Below, piece by piece: positions 1-8,876 of a DNA stretch of 64,000 bases. Both the position numbers and the translations under genes were made by a program. Source of the DNA: UBA4732 sp002404095 (lineage in GTDB: Bacteria; Planctomycetota; Planctomycetia; Gemmatales; Gemmataceae). Numbering within the stretch: the stretch's first letter is position 1; every line of letters starts with the position of its first letter. The notes under the pieces were generated by a model. The model was not told the origin of the DNA and did not search any database. It saw only the letters and a list, made by a program, of their open reading frames with translations. The stretch is taken from NCBI GenBank assembly GCA_036783645.1, contig DAIPWT010000011.1, positions 18,542 to 82,541 on the forward strand. The letters are read 5' to 3'.

Positions 1-20
1 CGTTTTTATCAAACGCCGGA

Positions 21-341
21 GTGACGACGAAACCTAAGCCGGTCGAAGAAACGCACACGCGCCATTTGCCACCGTACAACGTCATTCTGGAGAATGACGA
101 CGACCATTCGATGCAATTCGTGGTCGAGGTGCTATGCAAGGCGCTGTCCGTCGCCGTGGAACGGGCGGTCGCCTTCATGCTGGAAGCCCACGAGTCGGGC
201 CGGGCCGTCGTGTGGACGGGGCCGAAGGAAGTGGCGGAGTTGAAGTTGGAACAGATACAGACTTTCCACGAGGTGCGTCAATCCGACGGCAAGAAGCTCG
301 GCCCGGTCGGCTGCACCATCGAACCGGCGCCGGGCCCGTAA
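21..341 (+). CDS. clpS: ATP-dependent Clp protease adaptor ClpS
   Basis: ClpS binds the N-terminal domain of ClpA-type unfoldases and hands them N-degron substrates in the cytoplasm. The 106-residue product has the family signature Y-N-V-I-L-E-N-D-D-D-H near residues 19-29, where the acidic/Asn loop that recognises N-terminal residues lies. The helix Q-F-V-V-E-V-L and an A-H-x-x-G-R-A-V-V segment follow, as in typical ClpS. Length is normal for the family. The start is a GTG 20 bases into the window, so a longer N-terminus cannot be excluded. No Clp ATPase is adjacent, but the ThiE protein at the other end of the window carries a Clp N-domain. Confidence 0.9.
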   Translation: MTTKPKPVEETHTRHLPPYNVILENDDDHSMQFVVEVLCKALSVAVERAVAFMLEAHESGRAVVWTGPKEVAELKLEQIQTFHEVRQSDGKKLGPVGCTIEPAPGP

Positions 342-348
342 GATCACT

Positions 349-402
349 AGCCCTGAGCGCAAGCGAGGGGTTTCGCCTCACCCCTCGCTTGCGCTCAGGG
401 CT
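349..402. repeat. Palindromic element or hairpin, 22-bp arms
   Basis: Perfect inverted repeat: left arm 349-370, loop 371-380, right arm 381-402. It lies between clpS and the MFS gene and ends just before the ribosome-binding site of the latter (AGGGG at 406-410). There is no T-run on the + strand, so it is not a classical terminator. It resembles the other palindromic elements of this window. Confidence 0.8.
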
Positions 403-418
403 TGTAGGGGATCTCCTT

Positions 419-1720
419 GTGAATCACATCACCGCCCGACCGACGCGCGTTCGTTATCTCGTCGTGGCGGCGTTGTGCATCGCCGCCGGCATCGCCTATA
501 TCCAGCGCAACAGCTACGGCGGCGCCGACACCACAATCACCAAGGAACTCGGCCTGACCGAAGGCCAACGCGGCAACGCGGCCAGTCTCTTCTTCCTTTC
601 CTACGCCCTTTTGCAAGTGCCTAGCGGTTGGCTGGCCCAGCGTCTTGGGCCGCGCCGAACCCTCGCGTGCATCGCGGCTGGCTGGTCCATCGCCTTGGCA
701 ATCTGCGCGGCGGCCGTCAGTCCCACGACGCTGATCGACGGCCGGCTCCTCATGGGCGTGATGCAGGCCGGCATCTTCCCTTGCTCCACTCTCATTCTCG
801 CCTCCTGGCTGCCGGACACCCAACGCGGCACGGCCGCCGCTCTGCTCAACAGCTCCATGCTCATCGGCGGCGCTTTGTCGTCCAACCTCACCGGCTTGCT
901 CATCGCACCGCTCGGCTGGCGCGGCTTGTTCCTCGCCTTCGCCGCGCCGGGTTTGATCTGGGCGTTCCTCTTCGCTGTCTGGTTCCGCAATCGACCGGCC
1001 GACCACCCCGGCGTCAACAGCGCCGAATTGGACGTTATCGAAGCGAGCCGTTCCGCCGCCGAAAAGATTGCCGCCGTCAGTCCGCCCGCGGCCTGGACCG
1101 CCCTGCTGTTCAGCGGCGCCCTTTACTGCATCTGTTTGCAACAGTTTTTCCGCTCCGGCGCCAACCGCTTCTTCGACAACTGGTTCGCCACTTATCTGCA
1201 GGAAGGCCGCGGCCTGGACCGCAGCTTTGCCAACCAACTCGCCAGCCTGCCGCAGTGGGCTGGCGTTGTCGGCGGTCTCGTCGGCGGCGTCCTCTCTGAT
1301 TACTTGCTGATCCGCACCGGCAGCCGGCGCATCGCCCGCCAGGCTTTAGCCATCGCCAGCCTTGTCGTCTGCCTTATCCTCTACGGTGCGGCCTACGTCA
1401 TTCCCAATGCGACCCTGGCGACTTTCACCGCCTCGGCCGGCTTCTTCATCTTTTGCTTCTCCGCGCCGTGCGCCTACGCCGTCACGATGGACATGGGCGG
1501 TCGCAATCTCGGCGTGATCTTCGGCGCCATGAACATGCTCGGCAACTTCGGCGCGGTGTTTTTCGTCTGGTTGGCCCCGCTGCTGACCGGCCGGTACGGT
1601 GGCGACTGGACGCCGACGCTGATCCTCTTCGCCGCCATGCACGTCGTCGCTCTCGTTTTTTGGCTGCCGCTCAACCCTAACGGCGTCATCGGCGAACGCA
1701 TACCTGAATCCAAGGAGTAA
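419..1720 (+). CDS. MFS transporter, ACS-like (anion/sugar-acid symporter type)
   Basis: A 433-residue inner-membrane protein with about 12 hydrophobic segments in two bundles, as expected of the major facilitator superfamily. The N-terminal part (R-N-S-Y-G-G-A near residue 28, then a loop with W-L-A-Q-R-L-G-P-R-R) matches the ACS group, which takes up organic anions such as sugar acids; the substrate is inferred only. I chose the GTG at 419, preceded by AGGGG at 406-410. The frame is open further upstream but runs through the palindromic element and clpS. The stop is 5 bases before the start of the secreted hydrolase, so the two are probably co-transcribed. Confidence 0.85.
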   Translation: MNHITARPTRVRYLVVAALCIAAGIAYIQRNSYGGADTTITKELGLTEGQRGNAASLFFLSYALLQVPSGWLAQRLGPRRTLACIAAGWSIALAICAAAVSPTTLIDGRLLMGVMQAGIFPCSTLILASWLPDTQRGTAAALLNSSMLIGGALSSNLTGLLIAPLGWRGLFLAFAAPGLIWAFLFAVWFRNRPADHPGVNSAELDVIEASRSAAEKIAAVSPPAAWTALLFSGALYCICLQQFFRSGANRFFDNWFATYLQEGRGLDRSFANQLASLPQWAGVVGGLVGGVLSDYLLIRTGSRRIARQALAIASLVVCLILYGAAYVIPNATLATFTASAGFFIFCFSAPCAYAVTMDMGGRNLGVIFGAMNMLGNFGAVFFVWLAPLLTGRYGGDWTPTLILFAAMHVVALVFWLPLNPNGVIGERIPESKE

Positions 1721-1725
1721 GACTC

Positions 1726-3702
1726 ATGCGAATCCCTGTTCAATCGGCTGCCCTTTGTGGAGCGCTAATATCCCTATTGCTGGCGTCGGCCGCAATTGCG
1801 CGCGCCGAGGAGCCTGCCGCGAAACCCGGCGATGAACAGATCGAAGCGTATCTGAAGCAAGAAACGGCGAAGTTGAGCGAGCGCGTTCTCGACGGCGCCA
1901 AGTCGCGCGAGGAATGGGAAGCGCGACGGCCGCGGCTGCGTCAGGAGTATTTCGGCATGCTCGGCCTGTGGCCGTTGCCGGAGAAGACGCCGCTCAACGC
2001 CATGGTTACCGGCACATTGGAGAGAGGCGAAGTCGTTATCGAGAAGCTGCATTTCCAGAGCCGGCCGAAGCTCTACGTCACCGGCAATCTATACCGGCCG
2101 AAAAAGGTTACGGGCAAGCTGCCGGCGATCTTATACGTCTGCGGCCACTCCGACCGCGGCCGCGACGGCAACAAGACCGCCCACCAGGACCAAGGCATGT
2201 GGTTCGCGTCCAACGGCTACGTCTGTCTCGTAATCGACACCTTGCAGCTCGGCGAGGTCGCGGGCAAACACCACGGCACTTACAAGCTCGGCCGTTGGTG
2301 GTGGCAGTCGGCCGGCTACACCCCGGCCGGCGTCGAATGCTGGAATGGCGTCCGCGCCATCGACTATCTCGTCGGCCGGCCCGACGTGGACGCAGAGCGC
2401 ATCGGCGTGACCGGCATCTCCGGCGGCGGCGCGGCAACCATCTGGATCGCCGCGGCCGACGAGCGCGTCAAGTGCGCCGTGCCGGTCAGCGGCATGAGCG
2501 ATCTGGAATGTTACGTATCGCACAAGGTCATTAACGGCCATTGCGATTGCATGTTGCTGTACAACACCTACGGCTGGGAGTGGACGACCATCGCGGCGTT
2601 GATCGCGCCGCGGCCGCTGCTGTTCGCCAACTCCGACGCCGATTCGCTGTTTCCGATGGACGGCAATCGCCGCATTATCGACCGACTGCGGCAAGCGTAC
2701 AAGCTCTACGATAAGCCGGACTTGGTAGATGACTATGTGAGCAAAGGCGGCCACGCCTACCGGCCCGACCTGCGCATCGCCGTCTTCCGCTGGATCAACA
2801 AGCACCTCAAGAATGACGTGGGGCCGGTCCATGACGCCGAGTATGAGTCGATTCCGGGCGCGAACCTGCGCGTCTTTCCAGATGATAAGGACATTACCGC
2901 AAACGCGCTCAACGGCAAGATCGACGAAACGTTCGTGGCGCGAGCGGAGGCGGCCCTTCCGAAAGAAGGGGAGTTTACCGAGTGGAAAAGGGGGTTGATG
3001 AAGGGACTGCGCGAGCGGCCGTTCCGCGACTTCCCCGATCGTGTTTCCGCGGCGACGCGCGGAAAGGCCGTCGATTCGCCGCCAGGCGTCCTGTTGCGCA
3101 CGGAAGGGCCGATTGATGTGCTGCTGTCCGACCCGGTGCAGTCCGGCAAGGCCGACGCGAAGACCGGCTTGTTAATCGTGCTGAATGGGGACGAGCGCGC
3201 CGGGAACGCCGTGCCGGAGTGGGCGAAGCCGTATGCGGGCGACGGACCCGTGTGCCTGCTGGCGCCGCGCGGGTCGGCCGCGTACTTGCCGTGGACGCGG
3301 AAATCGCCGCCGAATTACCTCGAACGGTCGCTGCCCCTTCTCGGACGCACGGAGGATGAGGGCAAGGTCTGGGACACAGCTGCAACTTGCCGCCGTCTTA
3401 CGGAGGATGACAAGGGTGTGCGCGAGTGGAGGGTGATCGGCCGCGGACAAGCCGGGGTGATCGCCGCCTACGCCGCGCTGTTCGAGTCATCGATCCAGGA
3501 AGTGATCGTCGTCGATCCGCCGGCGTCGCATAGCGAAGGCCCGATCTTTCTTGGCGTCCTGCGCGTGCTGGATGTGCCCGAAGCGCTAGGGATGCTGGCG
3601 CCCGTGCCGCTGACGTTGGTTGATGCCAAGGACAAAACATTCGAGCGGACGGCCCAAATCTATAAGATCGCGGGGGCAGGCGAGCAATTTCATCGCAAGT
3701 AA
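1726..3702 (+). CDS. Secreted alpha/beta hydrolase (acetyl-xylan-esterase-like)
   Basis: A 658-residue exported protein. Residues 1-27 form a signal peptide ending A-I-A-R-A-E. The first half is an alpha/beta hydrolase domain: oxyanion region Y-V-C-G-H-S near residue 137, nucleophile Ser232 in G-I-S-G-G-G, a candidate Asp near 304-306 (N-S-D-A-D-S-L-F-P) and His343 (K-G-G-H-A-Y). Planctomycetes carry many such esterase-like proteins with carbohydrate-related transporters. The second half (about 400-658) resembles a decayed hydrolase domain and shows no clear catalytic triad. It follows the MFS gene by 5 bases and precedes rex by 9, suggesting one operon. The substrate is unknown. Confidence 0.8.
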   Translation: MRIPVQSAALCGALISLLLASAAIARAEEPAAKPGDEQIEAYLKQETAKLSERVLDGAKSREEWEARRPRLRQEYFGMLGLWPLPEKTPLNAMVTGTLERGEVVIEKLHFQSRPKLYVTGNLYRPKKVTGKLPAILYVCGHSDRGRDGNKTAHQDQGMWFASNGYVCLVIDTLQLGEVAGKHHGTYKLGRWWWQSAGYTPAGVECWNGVRAIDYLVGRPDVDAERIGVTGISGGGAATIWIAAADERVKCAVPVSGMSDLECYVSHKVINGHCDCMLLYNTYGWEWTTIAALIAPRPLLFANSDADSLFPMDGNRRIIDRLRQAYKLYDKPDLVDDYVSKGGHAYRPDLRIAVFRWINKHLKNDVGPVHDAEYESIPGANLRVFPDDKDITANALNGKIDETFVARAEAALPKEGEFTEWKRGLMKGLRERPFRDFPDRVSAATRGKAVDSPPGVLLRTEGPIDVLLSDPVQSGKADAKTGLLIVLNGDERAGNAVPEWAKPYAGDGPVCLLAPRGSAAYLPWTRKSPPNYLERSLPLLGRTEDEGKVWDTAATCRRLTEDDKGVREWRVIGRGQAGVIAAYAALFESSIQEVIVVDPPASHSEGPIFLGVLRVLDVPEALGMLAPVPLTLVDAKDKTFERTAQIYKIAGAGEQFHRK

Positions 3703-3711
3703 GGATTCGTC

Positions 3712-4383
3712 ATGAACAAGGGCGGAGACGCCTCCGACCGGGCCGCGAATGAGACCGAAGCGCGTCTGTCGCGCGCCAGCGTCGGCCGGCTGAGTCTGTA
3801 CCTCCGCCGCCTGGAAATCCTGCTGCGCGAGGGCACCACCAAGGTATCGAGCGGCACACTCGGCGAAGCGCTCGGCGTGACCGACGCGCAGGTGCGAAAA
3901 GACCTGGCGTATCTGGGGCACCTGGGGCATCCGGGCGTCGGCTACGCGGCACCGGAGTTGATTGACGCGATCCGCCGGGCGTTGGGCGTTGACCGGGAAT
4001 GGTTGGCGGCGCTGGCGGGAGTGGGCAATCTGGGGCGGGCGTTGCTGCGCTATCGCGGCTTCGCGGATCGCGGCTTTCGCATCGTGGCGCTGTTCGACGC
4101 GGACCCCGCGAAAATCGGTCAGCGTGTGGAAGGCTTGGAGGTCCATTCTCCTGACGCGATGGCGGAGTTGCTGCCGGCGTTAGGCGTCGAACTAGGCGTG
4201 TTGACGACGCCGGCCGAGTCGGCGCAGGCGGTGGCCGACGCGATGGCGTTAGCCGGCGTGCGCGGTCTATTGACGTTCGCCCCCGGCGTGCTGCGCCGGC
4301 CGGCCGGCGTGAACGTGGTATCGGTCGATTTGACAGTGCAGTTGGAGCAATTGGCGTTTTTGGTGCAGCACGGCGGCGAATGA
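3712..4383 (+). CDS. rex: Redox-sensing transcriptional repressor Rex
   Basis: Rex represses fermentative and respiratory genes and is released from DNA when NADH replaces NAD+. The 223-residue product has the usual order: a winged helix at about 18-85 with the DNA-recognition stretch A-Q-V-R-K-D-L-A-Y-L-G, then a Rossmann domain with G-V-G-N-L-G near residue 103 and an acidic residue (L-F-D-A-D) at the end of the second strand that contacts the NAD ribose. A C-terminal helix (L-T-V-Q-L-E-Q-L-A-F-L) fits the domain-swapped dimer of the family. AAGGA lies before the ATG. It is the last gene of a close series with the MFS and hydrolase genes; I saw no convincing Rex operator upstream. Confidence 0.92.
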   Translation: MNKGGDASDRAANETEARLSRASVGRLSLYLRRLEILLREGTTKVSSGTLGEALGVTDAQVRKDLAYLGHLGHPGVGYAAPELIDAIRRALGVDREWLAALAGVGNLGRALLRYRGFADRGFRIVALFDADPAKIGQRVEGLEVHSPDAMAELLPALGVELGVLTTPAESAQAVADAMALAGVRGLLTFAPGVLRRPAGVNVVSVDLTVQLEQLAFLVQHGGE

Positions 4384-4479
4384 ATCGGCGGCCCGGGGTT
4401 GACGGCGCGGCGGCCGTCGGGTTGGCCTTTCCAAAATCGCTGAAATCGGGTCCAATCCGCCGCATCGCCCGGTCCACGG

Positions 4480-7400
4480 ATGGCCCTTGCGCGGATTCTC
4501 CGTATGGCACTAGCCTCTGCCTCCATCGCTTTGCCCTTGGTTCGACTCGAAGTGCGAGCCGGCGGCGGCCGGCCCACCGTCTATGAAGTCGGCGACGGCG
4601 GCTTTCTCATGGGCGGCGTCCCCGGTTGCGACCTGCGCCTACCCGGCGGCAACGTCGCCCCCGTCGTTTGCCTGATCTCGCGCCACGCCCGCGGCGCCAG
4701 CCTTCGCAAACTCGCGCCCGTTCAACCCATCGCCGTCAACGGCCGCAACGTCGGCTCGACCTACCTCAACACCGGCGACCGCATCACGGTCGGCGTCGTG
4801 GAAGTCGTCGTGTCGCTTGCCCCTGGCGCGGAAGCCGCCGTTTCCGACGAGCCTGCCCAGGAGATCGCGGCGCGGCGAGCGGAATTGCAGGCGCAGAGCG
4901 AGCAACTCGAAAAGGAACGCGCCGTCTGGCTCCGGCGCCGTGATGAGATTGAAGCGTTGTGCCGCCGTCAGACCGAAGCGGCCGAGGCGGCCAGTCAACA
5001 ATTGCGGGAGCAAGAAAACGAGCTAATGGCCGTCCGGGCCGACATGGAACGGCGCGAACAGGCCTGGCGCAACGGCGAAGAGAATTTAGATCGCCAAAGG
5101 CAGGAATGGCAGCCGCGCGTCGAAGAGGCGGAGAAACAGCACACCGAGGCGCGCGGTTTGCGCCGGCAGATGTCCCAGATCCGCGAACAGCTTTATGAGC
5201 GCTATCGCAATCGCCGCGACCGACTCAATGAAAAGCACAAAACGCTGCGCCGCGCCGCCAAACATCTTCAGGAACGCAAAGGCCAAATCGAGGCGGAAAC
5301 TGTCCAATTTGACACCGTCCGCCAAGAGCTGGCCTTGGGCCGGGAAGAGAATGAGGCGCGCGCGGCACAGCTCGAACGCGAGCGCACGCTCTTGGCGGAT
5401 CAGCATCGGCAAATCGTCGAACGACAGCAGGAAGTACAGAAACATTTAGCCGAGCGCGTCGGCGAGTGCGAGGAGCGCGAACACAAAGCGATGGACGACC
5501 GCGCGGCCCTGGAAAAAAGCCAGCGTCAGCACCAGGCCGACCTCGTTCGCCTTGACCGCATTCAGGCGCAGCATGACCAGCGGCAAAAACAGCTAGAGAC
5601 GCGGGCGCTTGAAGTGGATCACCGTTACGAGGGGTTACAGCGCGATCTGCGCGACCTGGAAGAACAGGCCGCGCAGATGGACGAATGGCACAACCGTCTG
5701 ACCGGCGAGACCGAAAAGCTCGCCCAGAGGAAGCAGGAACACGAGGCCGTCGCGGCGCAGGTGGAGCAACGGGCCGCGGCGCTGGAAGGACAGCAGGCCA
5801 TGCTCGCCACGCTGCGCACACGCACGGAACGCATGCGTGAGGAGCTTCGCACCCAGGAAGAGGCGTTAAGCGATCAGCGCGCCATGCAGGAAGCGTCCGA
5901 ACTCGACCTGACAACGCGGAAGGAGGAGGCGCGGCGTTTGCGCGAAGGGCTGGACAATGACCTGGAACTGCGCAAGGAGGAACGCCGGCGATTCGACGAA
6001 GGCCGTGTGGTTCTGGATGCGGCCGTCGCACAGTTGAGGCAGACGCAGGAATCGCATGAAAGCCGGGAAACCGAGCTGAACCAGCGGCAGATGGAGCAGG
6101 ACGCGACCGCCGGCGAACAGGCCGAACAAGTCGGCTTGCTTACGGCCCGCGCAGGTCAGCTGGAAGCGCTGCACACGCGGCTGACTGCGGATCGGCAGAC
6201 GCTACGCGAGCGTGAGGAATCGCTTACCCAGGCCGAGCAGACGCTGACCTCGTTGCAAGAGCAGTTGCGCCGGCGTTCCGAGGAGTTAAACGAGCGCCAA
6301 CAGGCGCAAACGGTCGAGGAGCAACGACTGCGCGACGAGTCGGCGCTCCTGGAGGAGCAGAAGCAAACGGCCGAGCAGGAACGGCAGACAAAGGCGACCG
6401 ATCTAGAGAATCTTCGCAAGGAGTTGTCCGACCGCGCGGCGGAGATGGACGCCCTGAGCCAGGAACTTGTCCGGCGCGACGAGTCGGTTCGGACGCAAGA
6501 GGAACGGCTGCGCGAGTCCGAGTTTTCGCTGACCGGACAGCGTCAGGCGCTGGCCGCGGAACGCATCGCCTGGGAGGTGGACCGTCAGGCCGCTACGGAG
6601 ACTGCGGAATGCGCCAAGCGCGAATTCGAGGCGGCCCGGGCCGAGTGGCTGGATTTAATTCGCACCTTGCCGGAGTTGGAAAGTCGGGCCACCGTGGGTA
6701 TGGATCGGCTGTTGCAGGCGCGCGAACAGTTGCGTGAACATCTTGGCGAGATCCACGAATACGCCCGCCAGAGCCGCGAAGACCTCGAAGCGGCGCGGCA
6801 GCACGTGCAGGCAGAATCGGAGCGCGTGCTTCAACAAGACTTGGCCCTGCGCGTGGCCCGCGATGAACATCGCCTGGCCGTCGCCGCGTTTCGACAGCAA
6901 TTGCTCGAATGGCAGGGCCGCGTCGGCGAAATGAAACAGGCGCTGTTGCAAGGCTCGACGCAGCTGGAACGCCGTCAAGCCGAGGTCCACGAGCAGGCTC
7001 AGGAGATCGCTTCCACGTCAGCCCGCCTGGCGCAACAGGCGGAACAATTGCAAGAAAAAGAACGCCAAGTAGCCGACCGCCGCTCGGAAATGGATCGCCA
7101 TCTTAACGACATGCGGGAGTGGTATCGCCGTAAACTCCGCGAACTGTCCGGCGTCGATGCGGCGGCGCGCGAAGCGGCTCTGGCCGAGGCGGACGCGGTT
7201 TTCATGCCCGCGCCCGCCGCGGGCGCCACGGAAGAACGCGGCATCCTTTCGTTGAACAAGGACGCGGAACCGGGCGACCATCAGTTAGGCGACCTGTTGC
7301 GCTCGCTGGAGCTTGTGGACGCCGACGCGCTCAACGCCCTGCTACTGGAAGCCAGGCGTCAGCGTCGTTCCTTACGGCAGCTGCTGCTGGCGGGTAATTA

Positions 7401-8220
7401 CCTAACGCTCTATCAAATGGCGTTGATCGAAGCCGGCAACCTCGACGGCCTGGTCCTCGGCCTGGTTCGCGTCATCGACCGCTTACAGGCGGGGCCGCGT
7501 GAAGCTGTGTTTCGCGTCTTCGACCCGCGCCGCAATGGGGAAGCGCTCCTGCGTTGGCTGGCGGAGGCGGAGATGCAAGACGCCGTTCGTCCGGACGAAT
7601 TCCGCCAGCGCTTCGCGGCCGCGGCGGCCGTGTGCCACGTTAACATCGCCGCGACCTATGAGGTTAACGACCTCGCAGGCCGGCCGGCCGTGTTGCAGGA
7701 ATGGCTGACGGGCGTGGCCGGCCCCGATTGGCCGGCGCTGGCGTCGGCGCCGGGCGTCTGGTTTCGTCTGCTGTCGCAGGCGGCGCTGGCTCTGCGCACG
7801 GCCCACGAGGCCGGGTTAGTCCACGGAGCGCTGGAACCGTCGTCGCTGGTTTGCACGCCGGAAGGCGTCGTGAAGCTGTGCGGCCTCGGTCAACCGCGCT
7901 GGCTGGCGGCTTCGCCGCCGTCGGACGGCGTCGAGGCCGACGAGGCCGGCGACCTGCGCGCGCTGGGTCGAATCGCCGCGGGCTGGGCGACTACCGGGCC
8001 GACCGCGCAGCGCAAGGGTAAAGCGAGGCCGGACGCGCTACAGGCCGTACTCAATCGCCTCCCCGGCGAGCAAGGGACGCCGTATGCCAGCGCGGCCGAG
8101 TTGCTCGAAGACCTGGATCGCGTCAGCGCCGAGGCGCCGGCGAACGCGACCGCATGGGAGCGCTTTGTGCGCGAGGTGCGCGAGCAGGCCGTGGACGCCG
8201 GCTGGCGGCGTTCGGCGTAG
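4480..8220 (+). CDS. FHA-coiled-coil-pseudokinase protein
   Basis: A 1246-residue protein in three parts. Residues about 20-105 resemble an FHA domain (G-G-F-L-M-G-G-V-P-G-C-D-L-R-L, then S-R-H-A and V-N-G). About 115-890 is very long charged heptad sequence rich in E, Q and R, predicted coiled coil. About 925-1230 aligns with planctomycete Ser/Thr kinases, including the L-T-L-Y-Q linker that usually precedes the kinase fold. The catalytic motifs are lost: the VAIK-like position reads A-L-L-R-W, HRDLKPxN reads H-G-A-L-E-P-S-S-L, and DFG reads C-G-L-G. It is therefore most likely a phosphothreonine-reading scaffold with a pseudokinase. No clear ribosome-binding site; ATG 4504 is an alternative start. 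Confidence 0.75.
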   Translation: MALARILRMALASASIALPLVRLEVRAGGGRPTVYEVGDGGFLMGGVPGCDLRLPGGNVAPVVCLISRHARGASLRKLAPVQPIAVNGRNVGSTYLNTGDRITVGVVEVVVSLAPGAEAAVSDEPAQEIAARRAELQAQSEQLEKERAVWLRRRDEIEALCRRQTEAAEAASQQLREQENELMAVRADMERREQAWRNGEENLDRQRQEWQPRVEEAEKQHTEARGLRRQMSQIREQLYERYRNRRDRLNEKHKTLRRAAKHLQERKGQIEAETVQFDTVRQELALGREENEARAAQLERERTLLADQHRQIVERQQEVQKHLAERVGECEEREHKAMDDRAALEKSQRQHQADLVRLDRIQAQHDQRQKQLETRALEVDHRYEGLQRDLRDLEEQAAQMDEWHNRLTGETEKLAQRKQEHEAVAAQVEQRAAALEGQQAMLATLRTRTERMREELRTQEEALSDQRAMQEASELDLTTRKEEARRLREGLDNDLELRKEERRRFDEGRVVLDAAVAQLRQTQESHESRETELNQRQMEQDATAGEQAEQVGLLTARAGQLEALHTRLTADRQTLREREESLTQAEQTLTSLQEQLRRRSEELNERQQAQTVEEQRLRDESALLEEQKQTAEQERQTKATDLENLRKELSDRAAEMDALSQELVRRDESVRTQEERLRESEFSLTGQRQALAAERIAWEVDRQAATETAECAKREFEAARAEWLDLIRTLPELESRATVGMDRLLQAREQLREHLGEIHEYARQSREDLEAARQHVQAESERVLQQDLALRVARDEHRLAVAAFRQQLLEWQGRVGEMKQALLQGSTQLERRQAEVHEQAQEIASTSARLAQQAEQLQEKERQVADRRSEMDRHLNDMREWYRRKLRELSGVDAAAREAALAEADAVFMPAPAAGATEERGILSLNKDAEPGDHQLGDLLRSLELVDADALNALLLEARRQRRSLRQLLLAGNYLTLYQMALIEAGNLDGLVLGLVRVIDRLQAGPREAVFRVFDPRRNGEALLRWLAEAEMQDAVRPDEFRQRFAAAAAVCHVNIAATYEVNDLAGRPAVLQEWLTGVAGPDWPALASAPGVWFRLLSQAALALRTAHEAGLVHGALEPSSLVCTPEGVVKLCGLGQPRWLAASPPSDGVEADEAGDLRALGRIAAGWATTGPTAQRKGKARPDALQAVLNRLPGEQGTPYASAAELLEDLDRVSAEAPANATAWERFVREVREQAVDAGWRRSA

Positions 8221-8375
8221 GCGACGGTATCGAAAACGTCTGTCATTTCACCGATTTTCCCCTCACGGCATCGCCAACCTCTGCTATCTTTCGTATATTT
8301 TAATCATTGGCCCGCGCGGCGGGCCGCCGTTGCGCCTACGGGCGCCGGCCTATTGAAATCAAAGGAGACCATTTA

Positions 8376-8798
8376 ATGGCGAATTGGCGCAAGCTGACGA
8401 TTGCCACGCTGTTGGCCGATGGCAAGATTGACGACGACGAGATCAGAGCTTTGCGGAAGGAACTTTGGGAGGACGGCCAGATCGACAGGGAAGAAGTGAA
8501 CTTCCTGATCGAGCTACGCAATAGCGCGCAGAAGAAGGCCAAGGCGAAGAAAAAGGAAGTGAATCCGAAATTCACGGAGCTTTTCTTCAAGGCCATCCAA
8601 GAAAACGTCCTCAAAGACGGCAAGATCGACGCCGCGGAGGCCGGTTGGCTGCGCGAAATGCTGTTCGCCGACGGCAAGATCGACGAGGACGAGAAGAAGT
8701 TCTTGTTGAAGTTGAAGAAGTCAGCCAAGGCGACCAGTCCGCAGTTCGAGAACCTCTACGAAGACTGCATGTCCAAGGGACGGTCGAAGAAAAAGTGA
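8376..8798 (+). CDS. Small DGKID-repeat protein (TerB-like)
   Basis: A 140-residue, highly charged, probably cytoplasmic protein. Four near-repeats carry an acidic loop-plus-helix motif: A-D-G-K-I-D-D-D-E (residues 14-22), E-D-G-Q-I-D-R-E-E, K-D-G-K-I-D-A-A-E and A-D-G-K-I-D-E-D-E, arranged as two similar halves separated by a lysine-rich linker. The D-G-x-I-x-x-x-E pattern recalls TerB/DjlA-type helical domains and could bind metal, but the function is unknown. The start is well supported: AAAGGAG at 8361-8367 precedes ATG 8376. The 155-base upstream gap is unusually AT-rich for the window near 8285-8305 (TATATT at 8294) and may hold a promoter. Confidence 0.7.
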   Translation: MANWRKLTIATLLADGKIDDDEIRALRKELWEDGQIDREEVNFLIELRNSAQKKAKAKKKEVNPKFTELFFKAIQENVLKDGKIDAAEAGWLREMLFADGKIDEDEKKFLLKLKKSAKATSPQFENLYEDCMSKGRSKKK

Positions 8799-8805
8799 TT
8801 GGACC

Positions 8806-8876
8806 GATCGTTTAGCCGCGATCCGAAGGGGGGCGCGTCTCCCTCGCGCTTCCCTTCGGGTCGCGGCTAAACGATC
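8806..8876. repeat. Palindromic element, GTTTAGCCGCG family (copy 1)
   Basis: Inverted repeat with 25-bp arms (8806-8830 and 8852-8876, one mismatch) between the convergent DGKID and ymdB genes. The minus-strand gene ends inside it: its TAG stop is at 8867-8869. The arms contain T-TA-GCCGCG and its complement, so the core is flanked by TA. Related copies: 33867-33895, 54055-54083 and 63946 to the window end. Confidence 0.9.
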
